Below the pieces are notes generated by a model, which ran no database searches, was not told where the DNA came from, and was given only the letters and a program-made list of their open reading frames with translations. Position numbers and translations under genes: made by a program. From Nocardia rosealba (GTDB taxonomy: Bacteria; Actinomycetota; Actinomycetes; Mycobacteriales; Mycobacteriaceae), in NCBI RefSeq assembly GCF_020216065.1, contig NZ_JAIWNA010000001.1, forward strand, positions 942,505-1,006,504: DNA of 64,000 bases, written 5' to 3'. Shown one piece after another: positions 7,957 to 18,085 of the stretch (the first letter of the stretch is position 1; each line of letters begins with the position of its first letter).

Positions 7957-8943
7957 GTGACTGCACAACACGCGGTGCGCGAGCCCAAGATCGCCGTTCT
8001 CGTCGGTGGTGTCGGGGGTGCACGGTTCCTCCTTGGTGTCAGGCAACTGCTGCCCGACGCTGATATCTCGGCCATCGTCAACGTCGGTGACGACGTCTGG
8101 ATGCACGGCCTCCGCATCTGTCCCGACCTCGACACCTGCATGTACACCCTCGGTGGTGGCATCGATCCCGAACGTGGCTGGGGCCACGCGAACGAGACCT
8201 GGCACGCCAAGGAGGAACTGGCGAAATACAACGCCAAACCCGATTGGTTCGGGCTCGGCGATCGCGATATCGCCACTCACCTCATTCGCACCGAGATGTT
8301 GCGCGCCGGATTTCCGCTGTCCGCGGTCACCGAAGCGCTGTGTAATCGGTGGCAGCCGGGCGTGAAACTCATTCCGGCAACCGACGACCGCTGCGAAACC
8401 CACGTGGTGGTCAGCGATCCCGACAATGCTGGCGAACGTCGCGCGATCCACTTCCAGGAATGGTGGGTGCGGTACCGCGCGGCGCTTCCGACACACGGAT
8501 TTGCCTCCATCGGCGCCGAACAAGCCTCTCCCGCACCAAATGTGACCGATATCATAGCCTCGGCTGACGCCGTGTTGCTCGCCCCCTCGAACCCCGTCGT
8601 GAGCATCGGATCGATCCTCGCCGTGCCCGGTATCCGCGGCGCGTTGCGCACCACCGAAGCCAAGGTCGTCGGCCTGTCTCCGGTGATCGACGGAAAGCCG
8701 TTGCGCGGCATGGCCGATGAGTGCCTGAAGGTGATCGGGGTGGATTCGACGGCCGAAGGAGTCGGCAGGCATTACGGCGCCCGCTCGGCCACCGGCATCC
8801 TCGACGGTTGGCTCGTCCACTCCACCGACACCGCCGAGGTGCCCGGTGTGGAGGTGCGCAGCGTGCCGCTGCTCATGTCCGATCCCGAGGCGACGGCCGA
8901 GATGGCCCGCGCCGCACTGGAACTGGCGGGGGTGAAGGCGTGA
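7957..8943 (+). CDS. fbiA: Phosphoenolpyruvyl transferase for dehydro-F420-0 synthesis (CofD/FbiA)
   Basis: 328 residues. Transfers the enolpyruvyl-phospho group to the deazaflavin Fo in coenzyme F420 synthesis; in mycobacteria the donor derives from PEP. The N-terminus has the nucleotide-binding glycine loop [17 protein letters not shown] and then [20 protein letters not shown], both hallmarks of Cof[16 protein letters not shown] is the conserved central substrate loop. The GTG at 7957 is preferred over an upstream in-frame ATG because it agrees with the family N-terminus and follows a -10 element at leaderless spacing. Its TGA overlaps the fbiB GTG by four bases. Confidence 0.93.
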   Translation: MTAQHAVREPKIAVLVGGVGGARFLLGVRQLLPDADISAIVNVGDDVWMHGLRICPDLDTCMYTLGGGIDPERGWGHANETWHAKEELAKYNAKPDWFGLGDRDIATHLIRTEMLRAGFPLSAVTEALCNRWQPGVKLIPATDDRCETHVVVSDPDNAGERRAIHFQEWWVRYRAALPTHGFASIGAEQASPAPNVTDIIASADAVLLAPSNPVVSIGSILAVPGIRGALRTTEAKVVGLSPVIDGKPLRGMADECLKVIGVDSTAEGVGRHYGARSATGILDGWLVHSTDTAEVPGVEVRSVPLLMSDPEATAEMARAALELAGVKA

Positions 8944-10286
8944 ACTCGCCGACCGACCACGCGGCGGGGGAACTGCGGATCCTGCCGGTCACCGGGCTGC
9001 CGGAGTTCCGGCCCGGCGACGACATCGCCGAACACCTTGTGGCACAGGCGCCCTGGCTCGCCGACGGCGACATCCTCGTGGTGACGAGCAAGATCGTGTC
9101 CAAGGCCGAGGGCCGCATCGTCGCCGCCCCGACCGACCCCGAGGAACGCGACACCGCCCGCCGCGAGCTGGTCGACGCCGAGGCGGTGCGGGTGCTCGCG
9201 CGCAAGGGCCGCACCCTCATCACCGAGAACCGGCTCGGCATCGTGCAGGCCGCCTCCGGTGTCGACGGCTCCAATGTCGCCGAGGGCGAATTGGTGCTGC
9301 TCCCGGTGGATCCCGACGCCAGCGCCAAAGCGCTGCGCACGGCCGTCGCCCAGCGGCTCGGCGTCGACGTGGCCGTGGTCGTCACCGACACGATGGGCCG
9401 CGCCTGGCGCAACGGCCAGATCGACGCGGCCATCGGCTCGGCCGGCCTGCGCGTGCTGCACGACTACGCGGGTGCGGTCGACGGGCAGGGCAACGAACTG
9501 CAGGTCACCCAGGTGGCCGTCGCCGACGAACTGGCCGCCGCCGCCGACCTGGTGAAGGGCAAGCTCGGCGCGGTGCCGATCGCGGTGGTGCGCGGCCTGC
9601 CGACCGTCGACGACGGTTCCACCGCGGCGGCGCTGCTGCGTGGCGGGGTGGACGACCTGTTCTGGCTCGGCACCGCCGAGGCGATCGAACTCGGCCGCAA
9701 ACAGGCTGTGCCGCTTCGTCGTTCGGTGCGCGCGTTCAGCGACGAGCCGGTCGACCCGGAACGGCTCAGGGCCGCGGTCGCCGCCGGTCTCACCGCCCCG
9801 GCTCCGCACCACACCCGGCCGGTGCGCTTCGTCTGGTTGCGTGATCGCGAAGTGCGTGCCCGGCTGCTTTCCGCCATGGCCGACAAGTGGCGTGCCGATC
9901 TCGCGGCCGACGGGCTCGACCCGGAGCGGATCGAACGTCGCGTCGCGCGCGGGCAGATCCTGGCCGACGCGCCGGAGGTCGTGATCCCGTTCTGCGTGCC
10001 CGACGGTGCGCACGACTACCCGGACGCGCGTCGCCAGGCGGCCGAGCAGACGATGTTCACCGTTGCCGTCGGCGCTGCCGTGCAGGGTCTGCTCGTGGCG
10101 CTGGCCGCCGACGGTCTCGGCAGCTGCTGGATCGGCTCGACGATCTTCGCACCGGAGGTGACCCGCGAGGTCCTCGGACTCCCCGGAGACTGGAACCCGT
10201 TGGGCGCCATTGCGGTCGGCCATCCGCAGGAGACACCCGAGCCCCGGACGGTCGGCGACCCCGGCCCCGGTCTGGTCGAACTGTGA
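8940..10286 (+). CDS. fbiB: Bifunctional F420-0:gamma-glutamyl ligase / dehydro-F420 reductase
   Basis: 448 residues in two domains. The N-terminal CofE-type ligase (about 1-245) adds L-glutamates to F420-0; its signature includes [36 protein letters not shown] and [12 protein letters not shown]. The C-terminal nitroreductase-like FMN domain (about 255-448), with [13 protein letters not shown] and [13 protein letters not shown], is the reductase that converts dehydro-F420 to F420. This fusion is typical of Mycobacteriales. The GTG start overlaps the fbiA stop (GTGA). A copy of its last coding segment recurs just downstream, in frame (see the repeat at 10248-10353). Confidence 0.93.
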   Translation: MNSPTDHAAGELRILPVTGLPEFRPGDDIAEHLVAQAPWLADGDILVVTSKIVSKAEGRIVAAPTDPEERDTARRELVDAEAVRVLARKGRTLITENRLGIVQAASGVDGSNVAEGELVLLPVDPDASAKALRTAVAQRLGVDVAVVVTDTMGRAWRNGQIDAAIGSAGLRVLHDYAGAVDGQGNELQVTQVAVADELAAAADLVKGKLGAVPIAVVRGLPTVDDGSTAAALLRGGVDDLFWLGTAEAIELGRKQAVPLRRSVRAFSDEPVDPERLRAAVAAGLTAPAPHHTRPVRFVWLRDREVRARLLSAMADKWRADLAADGLDPERIERRVARGQILADAPEVVIPFCVPDGAHDYPDARRQAAEQTMFTVAVGAAVQGLLVALAADGLGSCWIGSTIFAPEVTREVLGLPGDWNPLGAIAVGHPQETPEPRTVGDPGPGLVEL

Positions 10287-10353
10287 ACCGCACAGCGACC
10301 GCGTGCGGACACGGTCGGCGACGCCGTCCCGTGTCGGGTCGAACTGTGAGCCG
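10248..10353. repeat. Degenerate 63-bp-period direct repeat across the fbiB stop
   Basis: Bases 10248-10290 (the last twelve fbiB codons, stop and trailer) recur imperfectly at 10311-10353. The first copy encodes [12 protein letters not shown] and the second would encode TVGDAVPCRVEL* in the same frame. The 63-bp period keeps phase, so this is a partial tandem duplication of a gene terminus, older than the similar event at manB. Confidence 0.75.
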
Positions 10354-10431
10354 TGTGGGGGCGGCGCGCCGCTCGGTGCATTCAGATGCCGCCGGCTCGA
10401 TGTGGCGCCGGGCCGGTGCGGAGACGCCGTC

Positions 10432-10953
10432 ATGAGCGCCGAATCCCTGCACGCCTCCGCGACCGACCTCCTCACCTCCTGGAAACCACCGACCGACGCG
10501 GATTCCTCACTGCGCGAAGCGATGCTGGCATTTCTCGGGTCCGCGCCGCGCGGCTGTCTGCGTGAACACGCGCCCGGCCACATCACCGCCTCGGCGATCG
10601 TGTTGTCGCACGACCGCCGCGAAGTGCTGCTCACCCTGCACCCGCGCGTGGGTCGCTGGATCCAGCTCGGCGGCCACTGCGAGCCCGGTGACGACACCGT
10701 CGCCGACGCCGCGCTGCGCGAGGCGGTCGAGGAATCCGGCATCCCCGACCTGTCGCTGATGCCCGGTCTGTACGGCGCGCAGGCGCATCCGATCACCTGT
10801 TCGCTCGGTGTGCCGACGCGTCATCTCGACCTGTTGTTCGAGGTCGTCGCCCCGCCCGGGGCGGTACCGGTGCGCAGCTCCGAATCCACCGATCTGCGGT
10901 GGTGGCCGGTCGACGGGCTACCACCTGGCGCCGACGTGGCGCTGAAAGGCTGA
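10432..10953 (+). CDS. NUDIX hydrolase
   Basis: 173-residue NUDIX-fold pyrophosphohydrolase. The NUDIX box spans about residues 80-104 and reads GGHCEPGDDT...ALREAVEESGI: the metal-coordinating REAVEES core is intact, while the first box Glu is Asp (EPGD), a common variant. The preceding VGRWIQLGGH and the TRHLDLLFEVV strand fit the fold. Substrate is unknown. It follows fbiB on the same strand after 145 bp. ATG at 10432. Confidence 0.85.
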   Translation: MSAESLHASATDLLTSWKPPTDADSSLREAMLAFLGSAPRGCLREHAPGHITASAIVLSHDRREVLLTLHPRVGRWIQLGGHCEPGDDTVADAALREAVEESGIPDLSLMPGLYGAQAHPITCSLGVPTRHLDLLFEVVAPPGAVPVRSSESTDLRWWPVDGLPPGADVALKG

Positions 10954-10975
10954 CCCCTCGCTGACCGGCGATCGT

Positions 10976-11000
10976 GGCGGGGGCCCCCCCGGAGGGGGGG
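10976..11000 (+). terminator. Possible GC-only hairpin terminator after the NUDIX gene
   Basis: Seven consecutive C residues (10984-10990) face seven consecutive G residues (10994-11000) across a 3-base loop, within a longer pure-GC run. There is no T-tract, so a factor-independent stop of the actinobacterial kind is possible but unproven. Confidence 0.4.
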
Positions 11001-11037
11001 CGGCCGCCATTTCCGTTATCTCCCCGTTATCTGCTTT

Positions 11038-11055
11038 ACAAATTCGCAAATTTGT
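11038..11055. promoter_or_regulatory. Palindromic operator candidate upstream of alkB1
   Basis: ACAAATT, four bases, AATTTGT: a perfect 7-bp dyad, AT-rich in a GC-rich background, 90 bp upstream of alkB1. A TetR-type regulator (alkU) is the last gene of the operon, so it is the obvious ligand. A second, imperfect dyad with CACATC and GATGTG outer arms follows at 11105-11126. Confidence 0.5.
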
Positions 11056-11145
11056 CTAGACATCGACCGGAGGTGAGGCCTATCGTCTGTGACAGAGAGT
11101 TACGCACATCACATGTGTGAGATGTGCCTCAGGATGGAGACAACG

Positions 11146-12378
11146 ATGTCCACCGACGCCAACCCGTCCGAACGGACGGCAGCGCCGCCGCAATGGCGCG
11201 ATTCCAAGCGATACCTGTGGCTGTGGGGCCTGTTCGCTCCCACCGGACTGTTCACGATCGCGATCCCCATGATCTGGGGCCTCAACCAGCTCGGCTGGCA
11301 CCGCCTGGCCGAAGTGCCGTTCTGGCTCGGCCCGGTGCTGGTCTACATCGTGATCCCGCTGGCCGACCTGTTCTTCGGCCCGGACGGCGACAACCCGCCC
11401 GACGAGGTCATGGAACAGCTGGAGAACGACAAGTACTACCGCTACCTGACCTACCTCTACCTGCCGTTCCAGTACGCCTCGCTGATCTTCGCCTGCTACA
11501 TCATCACCGCCGACAACCTGCACTGGCTCGGCTTCCCCGGCGGTGCCAATGTGGTCGACAAGATCGGCATCGCGATCAGCGTCGGCATGATCGGCGGCAT
11601 CGGGATCAACACCGCGCACGAATTGGGCCACAAGAAGGTCGAATTGGAGCGCTGGCTCTCGCGTATCGCGCTGGCCCAATCGTTCTACGGGCACTTCTAC
11701 ATCGAGCACAACCGTGGTCACCACGTGCGGGTCGCCACCCCGGAGGACCCCGCCAGTTCACGTCTCGGCGAGTCCTTCTGGGCTTTCTGGCCGCGCACCG
11801 TCTGGGGCAGCCTGCGCTCGGCTTGGCACCTCGAGAAGGAACGGCTCGCCCGCCTGGACAAGGGCCCCTGGACGCTGCGCAACGACGTGCTCAACGCCTG
11901 GGCCATGTCGGTGGTGCTGTGGCTCGGGCTGATCCTGGCCTTCGGAATCGAGGTGCTGCCGTACCTGATCCTGCAGGCGGTGATCGGCTTCAGCCTGCTC
12001 GAGTCGGTGAACTACCTCGAGCACTACGGCCTGGTCCGGCAGAAGACACCGAGCGGGCGCTACGAGCGGCCCGCTCCCGAGCACAGCTGGAACAGCGACC
12101 ACCTGGTCACCAACATCTTCCTCTACCACCTGCAGCGCCACAGCGACCATCACGCCTACCCGACCCGTCGCTACCAGACGCTGCGCAGCTGGGACGGCGC
12201 ACCGAACCTGCCGAGCGGTTACGCCAGCATGATCCTGCTGAGTTACTTCCCGCCGATCTGGCGCAAGGTGATGGACAAGCGACTGCTCGCGCACTACGGC
12301 GGCGATGTCACCTTGGCCAATATCGAACCCAAGCGCCGCGAGCAGGTGCTGGCGAAGTACGGAACGGAGGCGCCATGA
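11146..12378 (+). CDS. alkB: Alkane 1-monooxygenase (AlkB), copy 1
   Basis: 410-residue membrane di-iron hydroxylase that oxidises the terminal carbon of n-alkanes. All His boxes are present: HELGHK from about residue 158, EHNRGHH from 187, NYLEHYG, and LQRHSDHH with His332, 335 and 336. Several hydrophobic helices precede and separate the boxes. Electrons come from the rubredoxins encoded immediately downstream. The ATG at 11146 has GGAG eight bases upstream; in-frame starts at 11134 and 11089 are possible. The stop overlaps rubA1 by four bases (ATGA). Together with rubA1, rubA2 and alkU it forms the classical Rhodococcus/Nocardia alkane operon. Confidence 0.95.
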   Translation: MSTDANPSERTAAPPQWRDSKRYLWLWGLFAPTGLFTIAIPMIWGLNQLGWHRLAEVPFWLGPVLVYIVIPLADLFFGPDGDNPPDEVMEQLENDKYYRYLTYLYLPFQYASLIFACYIITADNLHWLGFPGGANVVDKIGIAISVGMIGGIGINTAHELGHKKVELERWLSRIALAQSFYGHFYIEHNRGHHVRVATPEDPASSRLGESFWAFWPRTVWGSLRSAWHLEKERLARLDKGPWTLRNDVLNAWAMSVVLWLGLILAFGIEVLPYLILQAVIGFSLLESVNYLEHYGLVRQKTPSGRYERPAPEHSWNSDHLVTNIFLYHLQRHSDHHAYPTRRYQTLRSWDGAPNLPSGYASMILLSYFPPIWRKVMDKRLLAHYGGDVTLANIEPKRREQVLAKYGTEAP

Positions 12379-12548
12379 GTGCGTACAAATGCCCCGTCTG
12401 TGATTATGTCTACGACGAAGCCGAAGGCGCTCCCCGCGAGGGTTTTCCGGCAGGCACCTCATGGTCGGCGGTGCCCGACGACTGGTGCTGTCCCGACTGC
12501 GGAGTGCGGGAGAAGATCGATTTCGAGGCGGTAGGAGTAGCGCGATGA
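12375..12548 (+). CDS. rubA1: Rubredoxin, AlkG1-like
   Basis: 57-residue one-iron rubredoxin with Cys6-x2-Cys9 ([11 protein letters not shown]) and Cys39-x2-Cys42 (CPDCG), plus an extra Cys38. The CPVCD form resembles AlkG1-type rubredoxins, which in other organisms do not always replace AlkG2 in electron transfer to AlkB. It overlaps alkB1 and rubA2 by four bases each, so the three products are probably made in step. Confidence 0.92.
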   Translation: MSAYKCPVCDYVYDEAEGAPREGFPAGTSWSAVPDDWCCPDCGVREKIDFEAVGVAR

Positions 12549-12727
12549 CCGAATACAAGCTCTTCCAGTGCGCCCAGTGCGGATTCGAATACGACGAAGC
12601 GCAGGGCTGGCCCGACGACGGCATCGCCCCCGGCACCCGGTGGGACGACATCCCCGACGACTGGACCTGCCCGGACTGCGGCGCCCGCAAATCCGATTTC
12701 TTCATGGTCGAGATCGAACGTTCGTGA
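12545..12727 (+). CDS. rubA2: Rubredoxin, AlkG2-like
   Basis: 60-residue rubredoxin with Cys9-x2-Cys12 ([15 protein letters not shown]) and Cys42-x2-Cys45 ([11 protein letters not shown]). It matches the AlkG2 type that normally passes electrons from rubredoxin reductase to AlkB. No rubredoxin reductase gene is in this operon or window. Four-base overlaps on both sides link it to rubA1 and to the TetR gene. Confidence 0.93.
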   Translation: MTEYKLFQCAQCGFEYDEAQGWPDDGIAPGTRWDDIPDDWTCPDCGARKSDFFMVEIERS

Positions 12728-13353
12728 GCGCGGCGCGCCAGGGTGCGCGCCCGCCGTACCAGGAGGCCGCGCGCGAACTGCTGCGTACCTCGGTCCTGGA
12801 CTCCATGCGCGAGCTGCTCACCGAACGGGACTGGTCCAAGATCACCCTCGGTGACGTCGCCGCCAGGGCCGGGGTGAGCAGGCAGACGCTCTACAACGAG
12901 TTCGGGTCGCGCGCGGGCCTTTCCCAGTCCTACGCGCTGCGCCTGGCCGACTCCCTCGTCGACCAGGTGCGTGACGCGATCCACCGGCACGTCGGCGATG
13001 CGCACGAGGCCATCCGCGACGGCATGACCGGCTTCTTCTTCGCCGCTGCGGCCGACCCGCTGGTCCGCTCGCTGCTCGCCGGGGAGATGAAGCCTGATCT
13101 GCTGCGGCTCATCACCCTCGACGCGGGCCCCCTGCTCGAACACGCCACGGCACGCCTGGCCGACGTCTTCCAGCACAGCTGGGTGAACGCCACCGAGACC
13201 GAGGCCGATATCCTCGCGCACGCGCTGGTGCGCATCGCGCTGAGTTACATCCCCAATCCGCCGGTCCCCGAACGCGACGCACCCGCCGAGATGGCCGCGT
13301 TGCTGAGTCCCTATGTGGAGGCGATTGTTCAGGCACGCGGTATCCGCCCCTAG
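12724..13353 (+). CDS. alkU: TetR-family regulator of the alkane operon
   Basis: 209 residues. The N-terminal TetR DNA-binding domain contains [31 protein letters not shown] as the helix-turn-helix (about residues 40-70), followed by a helical ligand domain. The GTG start overlaps the rubA2 stop (GTGA), the usual alkB-rubA-rubA-TetR layout. Probable ligands are fatty acids or alkane-derived metabolites, and the palindromes upstream of alkB1 and alkB2 are candidate targets; both points are inference. Confidence 0.88.
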   Translation: MSAARQGARPPYQEAARELLRTSVLDSMRELLTERDWSKITLGDVAARAGVSRQTLYNEFGSRAGLSQSYALRLADSLVDQVRDAIHRHVGDAHEAIRDGMTGFFFAAAADPLVRSLLAGEMKPDLLRLITLDAGPLLEHATARLADVFQHSWVNATETEADILAHALVRIALSYIPNPPVPERDAPAEMAALLSPYVEAIVQARGIRP

Positions 13354-13366
13354 ACAGAGTGGGACG

Positions 13367-13417
13367 GATCACTATAAGGGGTGATCTGCTCTTATTCGCG
13401 GTGATGTAACCATCACC
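13367..13417. promoter_or_regulatory. Two palindromes upstream of alkB2
   Basis: GATCAC (13367-13372) pairs with GTGATC (13381-13386), and GGTGATG (13400-13406) pairs with CATCACC (13411-13417) across TAAC. Both lie just after the alkU stop and 90-140 bp before the alkB2 start. They may be operators or the terminator of the first operon. Their sequences differ from the dyad upstream of alkB1. Confidence 0.45.
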
Positions 13418-13506
13418 ACGTTTGAGGAGCGGCCGCTGTGTAACGTGCCCCTGGTCTGTCAGTATTCACATCCGTCGGCAGTTGGTCTTTTTGTAGCGGA
13501 GCGGGT

Positions 13507-14664
13507 GTGCAAACGGTTGGCAAACCGGGGGGTTTTCGTGATCCCAAACGGTATCTCTGGGCTCTCGGGCTGATCGCGCCGGCGTGCGCGCTGCTGCCCT
13601 CCCAGCTCGTATACCGCACCGGCGCCGAAGCGTTCTGGTGGATCGGCCCCGTGATCGTGCTGATCGCGATTCCCGTCCTGGACTGGATCGTCGGCGAGGA
13701 CGGCAACAACCCGCGCGACGAGGATTACGAAGCGCTCTCGCGGGACCGCTACTACCGCTGGTGCACCTATCTGTTCCTGCCCATCCAGCTCATCGGCCTG
13801 CTGCTGGCCTGCGCGATGTGGGCGGGCAGCGACCTCGATGTCGTCGACAAGCTCGGTCTGGCCGCCACGGTCGGCTTCGTCAGCGGCATCGGCATCAACG
13901 CCGCCCACGAGTTGGGCCACCGGGTGGAGCGTGCTGAAAGATTGCTGTCGAAGATCGCGCTCGCCCAGTCGGGGTACGGCCACTTCTTCGTCGAACACAA
14001 CCGCGGCCATCACGCGCGGGTCGCGACACCCGAGGATCCGGCGAGTGCCCGCATGGGTGAGTCATTGTGGGATTTCTTGCCGCGCAGCGTGATCGGTGGC
14101 TTCCGCTCGGCCGTGCAGCTGGAGCGCGCACGCCTGGCCAGGAAGGGTCTGCGCTGGTGGAACCCCGGCAATCAGATCCTGCAGGCGTGGTCGATGTCGG
14201 TGCTGCTGTTCGGTTCGCTGGTGCTGGTCTTCGGGCTCGCGATCGTGCCCTGGCTGGCGCTGCAGGCGGTGATCGGAGTGATGCTGCTCGAGACCGTCAA
14301 CTACGTCGAGCACTACGGACTGCTGCGCGCGCGCAAGCCCAACGGGCGCTACGAACGCTGCTCCCCGCGCGACAGCTGGAACTCCGATCGCCTGGTCACC
14401 AACATCTTCCTGTTCCATCTGCAGCGTCACAGCGACCACCACGCCAACCCCGGCCGCCGCTACCAGACCCTGCGCAGCACCAGTGAGTCACCGCAGCTGC
14501 CGGCCGGATACGCGACCATGATCCTGCTGGCGGCCGTCCCACCCCTGTGGCGTGCGGTGATGGACCCGCGGGTGGCCGCCCATTACGGCGGCGATCTCAG
14601 CCTGGCGAACGTGGCGCCGGTCAAACAGCGACGGTTGCTGGCCAGATACCGCGCGGCCGCCTGA
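13507..14664 (+). CDS. Alkane 1-monooxygenase (AlkB), copy 2 (orphan)
   Basis: 385-residue AlkB paralogue with all the His boxes ([28 protein letters not shown]). It is shorter at the N-terminus than copy 1 and begins with a GTG (MQTVGKPGG) lacking a strong ribosome-binding site. No rubredoxin follows, so it must share the upstream pair or use others. The 153-bp gap with its own dyads suggests separate transcription, and a different chain-length range is possible. sahH follows after 56 bp. Confidence 0.93.
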   Translation: MQTVGKPGGFRDPKRYLWALGLIAPACALLPSQLVYRTGAEAFWWIGPVIVLIAIPVLDWIVGEDGNNPRDEDYEALSRDRYYRWCTYLFLPIQLIGLLLACAMWAGSDLDVVDKLGLAATVGFVSGIGINAAHELGHRVERAERLLSKIALAQSGYGHFFVEHNRGHHARVATPEDPASARMGESLWDFLPRSVIGGFRSAVQLERARLARKGLRWWNPGNQILQAWSMSVLLFGSLVLVFGLAIVPWLALQAVIGVMLLETVNYVEHYGLLRARKPNGRYERCSPRDSWNSDRLVTNIFLFHLQRHSDHHANPGRRYQTLRSTSESPQLPAGYATMILLAAVPPLWRAVMDPRVAAHYGGDLSLANVAPVKQRRLLARYRAAA

Positions 14665-14707
14665 CTCCGACCTGGGCGGAGGCGGGAACAGGGGCGGCCG
14701 CAGACGG

Positions 14708-14713
14708 TAGCCT
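14708..14713 (+). promoter_or_regulatory. -10 element of a probable leaderless sahH transcript
   Basis: TAGCCT ends seven bases before the sahH GTG at 14721 and no ribosome-binding site intervenes. The spacing places the transcription start on the initiation codon. There is no room for an S-adenosylhomocysteine riboswitch in the 56-bp gap. Confidence 0.55.
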
Positions 14714-14720
14714 TGCCTGC

Positions 14721-16202
<1,482 letters not shown>

Positions 16203-16211
16203 GTCGACACC

Positions 16212-16248
16212 CGGTGGCCCGTCGACCGTTCCGGTCGGCGGGCCACCG
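16212..16248 (+). terminator. Hairpin terminator after sahH
   Basis: A 15-17 bp stem with one mismatch, GGTGGCCCGTCGACC against GGTCGGCGGGCCACC around a GTTCC loop, lies 10 bp after the sahH stop. It lacks a T-tract, as is common for actinobacterial terminators, and could serve the convergent gene too. Confidence 0.7.
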
Positions 16249-16283
16249 TCGGCCCGCGTGAGTTACGGACCGCACCAGAACGG

Positions 16284-16541
16284 TCAGCTCAGCAGCAAGC
16301 AGAGGGGGAGGGGTACGACGACTTCCAGCAGGAGGCAGCCTGCCAGTTCGGCCGAGCCGCGGGCGGCCGAACCCGCGGCGGCGGAGCCCGCGGATGCGGA
16401 GCCGGAGAGCAGGCCGGGGTGGTTGTGGTGACCGTGGCGAATCGGGTCGGCGGGGGCGGCCGACGCGGTACCCGCGCCGGCGAGGGCTAGCCCGAGGGCG
16501 GTGGCGGCGACAGCGGTGTGCAGGGCGATGCGTGAGCGCAT
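16284..16541 (-). CDS. Small secreted protein of unknown function
   Basis: 85 residues. The N-terminus MRSRIALHTAVAATALGLAL followed by AGAGTASAAP is a classical Sec signal peptide with an AxA cleavage site near residue 30. The mature part is short: a His-rich HGHHNH stretch, Ala/Gly/Ser repeats, then a hydrophobic C-terminus (LLLEVVVPLPLCLLLS) that might anchor it. The ATG at 16541 has AGGAG upstream. It is convergent with sahH. No family recognised. Confidence 0.6.
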   Translation of the reverse strand: MRSRIALHTAVAATALGLALAGAGTASAAPADPIRHGHHNHPGLLSGSASAGSAAAGSAARGSAELAGCLLLEVVVPLPLCLLLS

Positions 16542-16648
16542 GGTGACTCCTGGGTAGAACAGACTCTGAAATGAAAACACCTCACAATCTCGGAACGGGC
16601 CGGAATCGCCGGAGCGGCTCGTGTCGAAGGGCGTGGCGCGCGGCGCGG

Positions 16649-16654
16649 TAATCT
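16649..16654 (+). promoter_or_regulatory. -10 element of a probable leaderless tmk transcript
   Basis: TAATCT ends six bases before the tmk ATG at 16661 with no ribosome-binding site between. It is the same arrangement as at fbiA and sahH. Confidence 0.5.
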
Positions 16655-16660
16655 CACGGC

Positions 16661-17308
16661 ATGGGTGTGTTGATCGCGGTGGAAGGGCTCGACGGGGCGG
16701 GTAAACGCACGCTCATCGACGGACTCGTCGACGAACTGTCCGCGAAAGGACTTCGCGCGGGCAGACTCGCCTTTCCGCAATACGGCCGATCGATACACGC
16801 CGACCTCGCGGCCGAGGCATTGCGCGGGGCGCACGGCGACCTCGCCGGCTCGATCAACGCGATGGCGATCATGTTCGCCCTGGACCGCGCCGAGGCGAGC
16901 GCGGAGCTGTCGAACCTGTTGGACGCCAACGACATCGTGATCCTGGATCGCTGGGTCGCCTCCAACGCCGCCTATTCCGCGGCCCGCGCCGTGCAGGACG
17001 CCGACGGCGAAATCGTCGCCTGGGTGGGCGATCTGGAGTACGGCAGGCTGGGGCTCCCGGTGCCCGACCTCACCGTCCTCATCGACGTCGGCACCGAGGT
17101 GGCCGCCGAACGTGCCCGTCGCCGTGGCGAACTCGACACCGCACGCGCCCTCGACGCCTACGAGAAGGACAGCGGTCTACAGCAGCGCACCGGCGAGGTC
17201 TATCGTGAACTGGCCGACCGCGATTGGTTCGGCCGGTGGTGGACATACCGATCCGAACACGACCGGCCTGCCCTCCTCACTGTGTGCACGGAAATTCTTG
17301 CCGGATAA
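16661..17308 (+). CDS. tmk: Thymidylate kinase
   Basis: 215 residues. Phosphorylates dTMP to dTDP. The P-loop EGLDGAGKRTLID matches the mycobacterial enzyme, where Arg follows the P-loop Lys; the DRW motif in ILDRWVASNAAYS and the RARRRGELDT lid region complete the family pattern. It precedes mtrA-mtrB-lpqB on the same strand, as in mycobacteria. Confidence 0.94.
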   Translation: MGVLIAVEGLDGAGKRTLIDGLVDELSAKGLRAGRLAFPQYGRSIHADLAAEALRGAHGDLAGSINAMAIMFALDRAEASAELSNLLDANDIVILDRWVASNAAYSAARAVQDADGEIVAWVGDLEYGRLGLPVPDLTVLIDVGTEVAAERARRRGELDTARALDAYEKDSGLQQRTGEVYRELADRDWFGRWWTYRSEHDRPALLTVCTEILAG

Positions 17309-17332
17309 GGTTGGATAAGCGACGGGTTCACA

Positions 17333-17342
17333 CCATTAATGG
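17333..17342. promoter_or_regulatory. Palindrome in the mtrA leader
   Basis: CCATTAATGG is a perfect 10-bp palindrome, flanked by CA and a near-symmetric CGTG, about 45 bp upstream of the mtrA ATG in the 77-bp tmk-mtrA gap. It could bind a regulator of the mtrAB operon. Confidence 0.35.
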
Positions 17343-17385
17343 CGTGGCGGCCCGATCCTGGCCTGGAAGATGACAACATAGGATT

Positions 17386-18063
17386 ATGAAGCCCAAGATT
17401 CTGGTCGTCGACGACGATATGGCACTCGCTGAGATGCTGACCATCGTCTTGCGCGGGGAAGGGTTCGACCCGCACGTGGTCGGCGACGGCACGCAGGCCC
17501 TGTCGGCGGTGCGGGAGATCCGCCCCGACCTGGTTTTGCTGGACCTGATGCTGCCCGGCATGAACGGCATCGACGTATGCCGCGTGCTGCGGGCCGATTC
17601 CGGCGTTCCGATCGTGATGCTCACCGCCAAGACCGACACCGTCGATGTGGTCCTCGGCCTCGAGTCCGGTGCCGACGATTACATCGTCAAGCCGTTCAAG
17701 CCCAAGGAACTCGTCGCCCGCGTGCGTGCGCGCCTGCGCCGCACCGAGGACGAACCGGCCGAGCTGCTCTCGATCGCCGACATCGTCATCGACGTGCCCG
17801 CGCACAAGGTGACCCGCGGTGGCACGCAGATCTCGCTCACCCCACTGGAGTTCGACCTGCTGGTGGCGCTCGCGCGCAAACCGCGTCAGGTGTTCACCCG
17901 TGAGGTGCTGCTCGAACAGGTGTGGGGTTACCGGCACGCCGCCGACACCCGCCTGGTGAACGTGCACGTGCAGCGGCTGCGCGCCAAGGTCGAGAAGGAT
18001 CCGGAGAACCCGGAGATCGTGCTCACCGTGCGTGGCGTCGGATACAAGGCCGGACCGCCGTGA
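17386..18063 (+). CDS. mtrA: Two-component response regulator MtrA
   Basis: 225-residue OmpR-family regulator. Receiver domain: acidic pocket VVDDD near the start, phospho-acceptor Asp53 in LVLLDLMLPG, and the VKPF lysine. The C-terminal winged helix (about 130-225) includes LTPLEFDLLVALARKPRQVF. In mycobacteria MtrA is essential and links cell-wall remodelling with replication and division. It is 22 bp upstream of mtrB. Confidence 0.96.
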   Translation: MKPKILVVDDDMALAEMLTIVLRGEGFDPHVVGDGTQALSAVREIRPDLVLLDLMLPGMNGIDVCRVLRADSGVPIVMLTAKTDTVDVVLGLESGADDYIVKPFKPKELVARVRARLRRTEDEPAELLSIADIVIDVPAHKVTRGGTQISLTPLEFDLLVALARKPRQVFTREVLLEQVWGYRHAADTRLVNVHVQRLRAKVEKDPENPEIVLTVRGVGYKAGPP

Positions 18064-18085
18064 TCGGTCGCTGTGAGGCGCCGCG

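Noticed and set aside
8772..10796. A 674-codon open frame antisense to fbiB and the NUDIX gene
   Set aside because: GC-rich shadow of real genes. Its residues (Arg, Gly, His, Ala) and lack of any motif are typical of the opposite strand.
14665..14720. S-adenosylhomocysteine riboswitch before sahH
   Set aside because: The gap is 56 bp and the transcript appears to begin at the start codon, leaving no leader.
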